A DNA stretch of 64,000 nt from Nonomuraea pusilla (GTDB lineage: Bacteria > Actinomycetota > Actinomycetes > Streptosporangiales > Streptosporangiaceae), in the NCBI RefSeq assembly GCF_900109355.1, contig NZ_FOBF01000013.1:124001-188000 (forward strand). Reading direction: 5' to 3'. Below the pieces are notes generated by a model, which did not search any database, was not told where the DNA came from, and saw only the letters and a program-made list of their open reading frames with translations. Position numbers and translations under genes: made by a program. Positions 60,112 through 64,000 of the stretch are shown one piece after another (the stretch's first letter is position 1; each line of letters begins with the position of its first letter).

Positions 60112-61902
60112 ATGGGCTCCATCGTGCTCGTCGTGCGCCTGGTGCTGGCCGACGTGCGCCGGCACCGGGTGCAGGCCGCGATGCTCCTGCTCGCGGTTAC
60201 CGTGGCCACCGCCACGATGGCCCTGGGCCTGTCCCTGCGCGGCGTGAGCGACGCGCTGTACGAGCAGACCCGCGCGGCCACCGCCGGGCCGGACGTGGTG
60301 GCGCTCTCCGGCGACACGGGCCCCGCCGTGACCTCGGCCCTGGCCTCACTGGCGGACGATCCGGAGGTGGTCGCCCACCACGGCCCCTACCGCATCGTCT
60401 ACGCCACCCTCACCGCACGCGGTTCCACCTCGTCCCCCGTGGTGGTGCACGGCTTCGCCGAGACGCCCGGCGCGGTCGACCGTCCGCTGGTGACCTCGGG
60501 TCGCTGGGTGCGCTCCGGCGGCGCCGTCCTCGAACGCGGCTTCGCCACCGCGCTGGGCGTCGGCGTCGGCGACCGCGTCACCATCGCCGGCCGGTCGTAC
60601 CCCGTCGTCGGGATCGCCGTCACCGCGGCCACCTCCATCTACCCCTGGGCGGCGCAGATCGGCCCGGGCGGCGGCCCCAGCGACTACAGCGGCCTGGCCT
60701 GGATGACCCGGCCGGACGCCCGGAGACTGGCGGCCTCCCACGATCTCCCGGTGACCTCGGCGATCGACCTCAAGCTGCGCGACCCGGCCGCGACCGAGGC
60801 CTTCATGGACGCCCACAGCGGCCTCGGCATCAGGGTCACCTTCCAGCCCTGGCAGTTCAAAGCCGAGCAGGACACGGTCATCCTCAGGGACGCCCAGCCG
60901 ATCCTGGTCGTCGGCAGCTGGCTGCTCAGCTTCCTGGCCATCACCGGAGTGGCGGCGCTGGCCGCGGGACGCGCCGTCGAGCAGACGCGCCGGGCCGGGC
61001 TGCTCAAGGCCGTCGGCGCCACCCCGGGCCTCATCACCGCCGTCCTGTTCACCGAGTACCTGGCGCTGGCGCTGCTCGCCGACGCGCTGGGCCTGATGGT
61101 CGCCCACCTGGCCATGCCGGCCATCGCCAGCCCCACCGCCAGCCGGATCGGCGACGCGGCCGGCCCCGACGGCGCCACGGTCGTCGCGGCGACCGTCCTC
61201 GCCGTGGCGGTGGCGGTGCTGTCCACGCTGCGTCCGACCCTGCGGGCCATGCGCACGGCGACCGTCACGGCGCTGACGGCCACCGCGCACCAGCCCCGTC
61301 ACCGGCCCTGGCTCACCGCGCTGTCCGCGCTGCTGCCCACGCCGCTGCTGCTCGGGCTGCGGCTGACCGCCCGCCGGCCGGGCCGCGCCGTGCTGCAGGC
61401 GTGCTCCTCCGCCACCAGCGTGATCGCGATCGCCGCCCTGCTGACCCTCCACGCCCAGCCGGAGAGGGGCTACGGCCTGGACGGCTCCTCGGTCCTGCCC
61501 AACCTGCGGGGCGAGCACGACCGCGGGCTGATGCTCGCCGTCACCATCCTGCTGATCGCCCTCGCCGTCGTGAACACCGTCACGCTCACCTGGACCACCG
61601 CCATGGAGGCGCGGGCGAACATGGCCGTCGCGCGTACGCTCGGCGCCACCCCCGCCCAGATCACCGCGGGGCTGTCCGCCGCCCAGCTCCTGCCCGGCCT
61701 GCCCGGCGCCCTCATCGGCATCCCTCTGGGCATCGGCCTGCTCTCGCTCTTCGCCGCCCCGAACGCGGCGGATCCCCCCTCCGCCTGGCTGCTCGGCGCC
61801 GCGCTCGCGACCGTCCTGGTGACGGCGGCGCTGACCGCCCTGCCCGCGCGCCTGGCGGCCCGCCGGCCGGTGGCGCAGGCACTCAGCGCAGAAACGGCCT
61901 GA
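60112..61902 (+). CDS. FtsX-like ABC permease (MacB-type export)
   Basis: ATG 60112 gives 596 residues. An N-terminal membrane helix is followed by an extracytoplasmic domain (about 50-260: GPDVVALSGDTGPAV, VLERGFATALGVGVGDRVTI). A first FtsX module of three helices (about 265-390) and a second C-terminal module (about 470-590: RANMAVARTLGATPAQITAG) complete it. The partners form a type VII-like exporter or mechanotransmitter, probably for a peptide or antibiotic, under PadR control. A weak hairpin (CTGCCG...CGGCAG) follows the stop. Confidence 0.92.
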   Translation: MGSIVLVVRLVLADVRRHRVQAAMLLLAVTVATATMALGLSLRGVSDALYEQTRAATAGPDVVALSGDTGPAVTSALASLADDPEVVAHHGPYRIVYATLTARGSTSSPVVVHGFAETPGAVDRPLVTSGRWVRSGGAVLERGFATALGVGVGDRVTIAGRSYPVVGIAVTAATSIYPWAAQIGPGGGPSDYSGLAWMTRPDARRLAASHDLPVTSAIDLKLRDPAATEAFMDAHSGLGIRVTFQPWQFKAEQDTVILRDAQPILVVGSWLLSFLAITGVAALAAGRAVEQTRRAGLLKAVGATPGLITAVLFTEYLALALLADALGLMVAHLAMPAIASPTASRIGDAAGPDGATVVAATVLAVAVAVLSTLRPTLRAMRTATVTALTATAHQPRHRPWLTALSALLPTPLLLGLRLTARRPGRAVLQACSSATSVIAIAALLTLHAQPERGYGLDGSSVLPNLRGEHDRGLMLAVTILLIALAVVNTVTLTWTTAMEARANMAVARTLGATPAQITAGLSAAQLLPGLPGALIGIPLGIGLLSLFAAPNAADPPSAWLLGAALATVLVTAALTALPARLAARRPVAQALSAETA

Positions 61903-62024
61903 ACCGCGTCAGGGTCCTCCTGCCGCCGGTGTCGCGCCGGCAGCCCGGCGTCCTCCCCGGTGTCATGGCAGGAGGAAGGCCTCCGGACCCCGGGAGCGGC
62001 CGTCCCGCACGCCCTTCTCGCCGG

Positions 62025-62354
62025 TCACCCGGGTTCGGCCGGGGGCGGCGCCTCCGGCGCGGTCATCCGGGAGAGCGCGACGATCCGTTCCAGCGCCGCC
62101 GCGTGCCGCTGGAACGCCTGCCGCCCCTCCGGGGTGAGCCGCACGTAGGTGCGCCGGGCCCGCTTGTCCTGCCCCTTGTACACCTCGACGTACCCGGCGC
62201 CGGCCAGCGCGGAGATCTGCTTGGACAGCGCCGAGTCACTGGTGCCGATCGTGTCCCTGACGAAGCCGAAGTCGACCCAGTCGGCCGGCGCCAGCAGCGC
62301 GACCACCGACAGCCGCGCGGGCACGTGCAGGAACTCATCGAACTGGGGGTCCAT
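62025..62354 (-). CDS. Small winged-helix regulator (MarR/PaaX-like 'transcriptional regulator' family)
   Basis: The 109-residue protein (FDEFLHVPARLSVVALLAPA, SDSALSKQISALAGAGYVEV, TYVRLTPEGRQAFQRHAAAL) is a stand-alone DNA-binding winged helix of the YjbC/HTH_34 kind. Its start overlaps the end of the membrane-protein gene by 20 bases. The palindromes before the two-gene operon are its likely targets. Confidence 0.88.
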   Translation of the reverse strand: MDPQFDEFLHVPARLSVVALLAPADWVDFGFVRDTIGTSDSALSKQISALAGAGYVEVYKGQDKRARRTYVRLTPEGRQAFQRHAAALERIVALSRMTAPEAPPPAEPG

Positions 62355-62814
62355 CAGCCTGCAGCGCAATCGACGTGACGATCCGGCGGATCAGCGGCGT
62401 GATCGCGATGTACACCACGGCCGCGAAGACGGCGCCGACCATGGCCTGCGACAGCAGCCCGTGCGCCGGCAGACCGAACAAGGCGAAGCCGGCGACCCTG
62501 CCGATGACGAAGGCGATGAAGTAGGCGGGCGTCATGACGACGAGCATGGCGATCATCACACCCCTGGGCTTCGGGTGGACGGCGACCCGGAACGAGCTCA
62601 GGAGCCCCGAGCCCATGTACACGGCGAGCCCCAGCCCCAGAGCGACGGATCTCCAGGGCAATTCGAGATCGATCGACGCGAACACGCCCAGGAGCCCGAG
62701 CGCCGAGACGATCACGAAGGGCCAGGGAAGGATCTTGCGGACCATCTCCTCTCGGGTCCTGTCCTGAAAGGCGCGGATCTGATCAAGCGAAGACTGGGCA
62801 TCCTGCGGATTCAT
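62335..62814 (-). CDS. Four-helix membrane protein of unknown function
   Basis: The 159-residue protein has a charged N-terminus (SSLDQIRAFQDRTREEMVRK) and four hydrophobic segments. Such small membrane proteins commonly pair with HTH_34 regulators in actinomycetes, but the role is unknown. Its ATG overlaps the stop of the cupin frame upstream (ATGA), suggesting past or present translational coupling. Confidence 0.75.
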   Translation of the reverse strand: MNPQDAQSSLDQIRAFQDRTREEMVRKILPWPFVIVSALGLLGVFASIDLELPWRSVALGLGLAVYMGSGLLSSFRVAVHPKPRGVMIAMLVVMTPAYFIAFVIGRVAGFALFGLPAHGLLSQAMVGAVFAAVVYIAITPLIRRIVTSIALQADGPPVR

Positions 62815-63141
62815 GTGCCACCCCGTGGTCGACTACTTTCCCAAGAGGAAAGTACCATCTTCTTTCCCGACAGGAAAGTGGTACGGGGCAGGGTGACGAC
62901 CGGGACGTCGCTGGGGATGTCCAGCTCGACGCGGTGCCAGCGCCCGCGCGGGACGACGGCCGCGGTTCCCGCCGTCAGCCTGATCTCCTCCTCCCGCTGT
63001 CCCGGCCGCTCCGGCCGCAGGCGGAGGCGCATCTTCCCGATGAGGCAGGGAGACGAGCTCCTCGGCCTCGGGATGGACCTCCCAGTGGTCGGCGTGGACG
63101 TCGGCGCCGGTCCTCGCGTGGAAGGCGGTCAGCGGAGTCAT
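62811..63141 (-). pseudogene. Cupin-domain protein, frameshifted
   Basis: One frame gives the N-terminus FHARTGADVHADHWEVHPEA and EELVSL. After dropping one base near 63040 the next frame continues LIGKMRLRLRPERPGQREEE, then IRLTAGTAAVVPRGRWHRVE and VVTLPR, a standard single cupin. A 1-bp insertion therefore splits a protein of about 80-110 residues. Sequencing error cannot be excluded. The twin operators sit inside its 3' end. Confidence 0.75.
62834..62878. promoter_or_regulatory. Twin operators CTTTCC-N5-GGAAAG
   Basis: TACTTTCC (62834-62841) with GGAAAGTA (62847-62854) and CTTTCC (62862-62867) with GGAAAG (62873-62878) are perfect dyads with five-base spacers and centres 26 bases apart. 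They lie 20 bases before the membrane-protein start. Confidence 0.85.
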
Positions 63142-63281
63142 CCGCCACCCCGCGGGAGGTGGGGCCGGGGCCGCCCCCCGGAAGGCCAGGAGCGCGTCGC
63201 GGCCGCGCTCGCCGGGGAGATCGGAGACGCTGGATCGCCGGTACTCTCATGGCGAAAGCCAACCGGATGGAGGAGCGAGGA

Positions 63282-64000
63282 GTGGAGGGTCCCAGCGCGA
63301 TCGGGCGGGCGCTGCTCGCGGTCAGCGACCAGTGGACCCTGCTGATCCTGCAGCGCGCGTTCCTCCTTCGGGTACGCCGCTTCGCCGACTGGCGCGACGA
63401 GCTCGGCATGTCCGAGTCGGTGCTGGCCAACCGGCTGAAGGAGATGGTCGCGGGCGACCTGCTGAAGCCGGCGCCGTACCGGGAGGAGGGCCGCACCCGC
63501 ACCGAGTACCTGCTGACCGAGCGGGCGGTGGAGCTGTGGCCGGTGCTGGTGGAGATCTGGTCGTGGGAGCGCAGGTGGGTGCCGAGGCGGCACGGGCTGC
63601 CCGAGCTGACCCACACCGGCTGCGGCAGGCGCACCGACGTGGAGCTGGGCTGCGCGAGCTGCGGCCGCGCGGGGGTGACCGCGCGCGACACCGAGACGGT
63701 CCGCGGCGCGGCGACGTTCGCGCAGGTCACCGTGCCCCGCCTGCACCGCAGGACGGTCAGGGGCGAGGCCGACCCGCTGTCGTACCTCCCGGAGACCTTC
63801 GAGGTGCTGGGCGACAGGTGGAGCACGGTGATCCTGGCCGCGGCCTTCCTGGGGCTGCGGCGCTTCGCCGACTTCCAGGCGGAGCTGGGAGTCGCGCCGT
63901 CGGTGCTGTCGAACCGGCTGCGGCGCTTCACCGACCTCGGCGTGCTGGAGGTGGAGGAGCCGGGCGCGCGGCCGAGGTACCGGCTGACGGACAAGGGCCT
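63282..64000 (+). CDS. Double-domain HxlR-family regulator, C-terminus beyond window
   Basis: GTG 63282 is favoured by GGAGGAG (63269-63275); ATG 63249 is an in-frame alternative without a ribosome-binding site. At least 239 residues carry two HxlR winged helices: IGRALLAVSDQWTLLILQRA with ESVLANRLKEMVAGDLL, and FEVLGDRWSTVILAAAFLGL with SVLSNRLRRFTDLGVLE. Between them lies a Cys-containing segment (HTGCGRRTDVELGCASCGRA) that could bind zinc or sense redox. The frame is still open at the window end. Confidence 0.88.
   Translation, partial: MEGPSAIGRALLAVSDQWTLLILQRAFLLRVRRFADWRDELGMSESVLANRLKEMVAGDLLKPAPYREEGRTRTEYLLTERAVELWPVLVEIWSWERRWVPRRHGLPELTHTGCGRRTDVELGCASCGRAGVTARDTETVRGAATFAQVTVPRLHRRTVRGEADPLSYLPETFEVLGDRWSTVILAAAFLGLRRFADFQAELGVAPSVLSNRLRRFTDLGVLEVEEPGARPRYRLTDKG

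Overview
The window is very GC-rich, single-stranded-coding DNA with ATGA/GTGA gene overlaps, many GTG starts, lipoprotein-type binding proteins and ATPase-less sugar ABC importers. This points to a soil actinomycete; the gene content looks most like Streptosporangiales (Nonomuraea/Streptosporangium type), but that placement is inference. No rRNA, tRNA, CRISPR array or replication origin was seen.

Layout. 1-4.3 kb: the end of a LysR regulator, a 27-residue Trp-rich small peptide gene followed by a TPR protein, decayed DNA with a Tn3-type transposase remnant, and a secreted beta-propeller gene split by a frameshift at a G run. 4.6-6.5 kb: an MFS efflux pump with its Rrf2 regulator, then a LuxR-type HTH remnant. 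6.6-25.8 kb: a large carbohydrate locus. It holds a LacI regulator, a GH36 alpha-galactosidase, a Tat-exported clan-A glycosidase, a ManD-like enolase-superfamily dehydratase, a sugar ABC importer, an unassigned 1308-residue protein, a uronate-dehydrogenase-like protein, an SMP-30 lactonase, an SDR and a GH42 beta-galactosidase. Two copies of the palindrome GACAACGTTGTC flank this block. 25.9-34.4 kb: mannonate dehydratase (uxuA), a GntR regulator and a divergent second sugar ABC importer followed by a large secreted lyase-like protein.

34.7-40.6 kb: a lipoprotein hydrolase, a NarL-type two-component system, a DUF4386 protein, a deazaflavin-type reductase and a TetR regulator separated by three palindromes, and an NmrA-like protein. 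40.8-47.5 kb: an XRE-cupin regulator, a PotDBCA-like polyamine importer, an FAD amine oxidase and a cupin protein, laid out like a puu-type polyamine system. 47.5-50.9 kb: a ROK regulator, ChbG-like deacetylase and GPH sugar symporter. 51.0-57.3 kb: a debranching-type glycosidase and a divergent LacI-ABC importer operon. 57.3-58.6 kb: hairpin repeats and a collapsed MarR-DrrA pair. 58.8-61.9 kb: a PadR-controlled MacB/FtsX-type ABC system. 62.0-64.0 kb: a small winged-helix regulator with a membrane protein, a frameshifted cupin, and a double-domain HxlR regulator running off the end.

How it works together. The 6.6-34.4 kb region reads as import and breakdown of a uronic-acid-containing galactoside or galactan. 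Extracellular lyase/glycosidase enzymes, two ABC importers, intracellular alpha- and beta-galactosidases, and oxidative (uronate dehydrogenase, lactonase, enolase-type dehydratase) plus isomerase-type (mannonate dehydratase) uronate steps are all present. The exact substrate is inference. A striking local trait is tandem-repeat expansion inside and between genes, at 0.7, 7.5, 9.1, 20.1, 51.0, 57.3, 58.0 and 58.3 kb.
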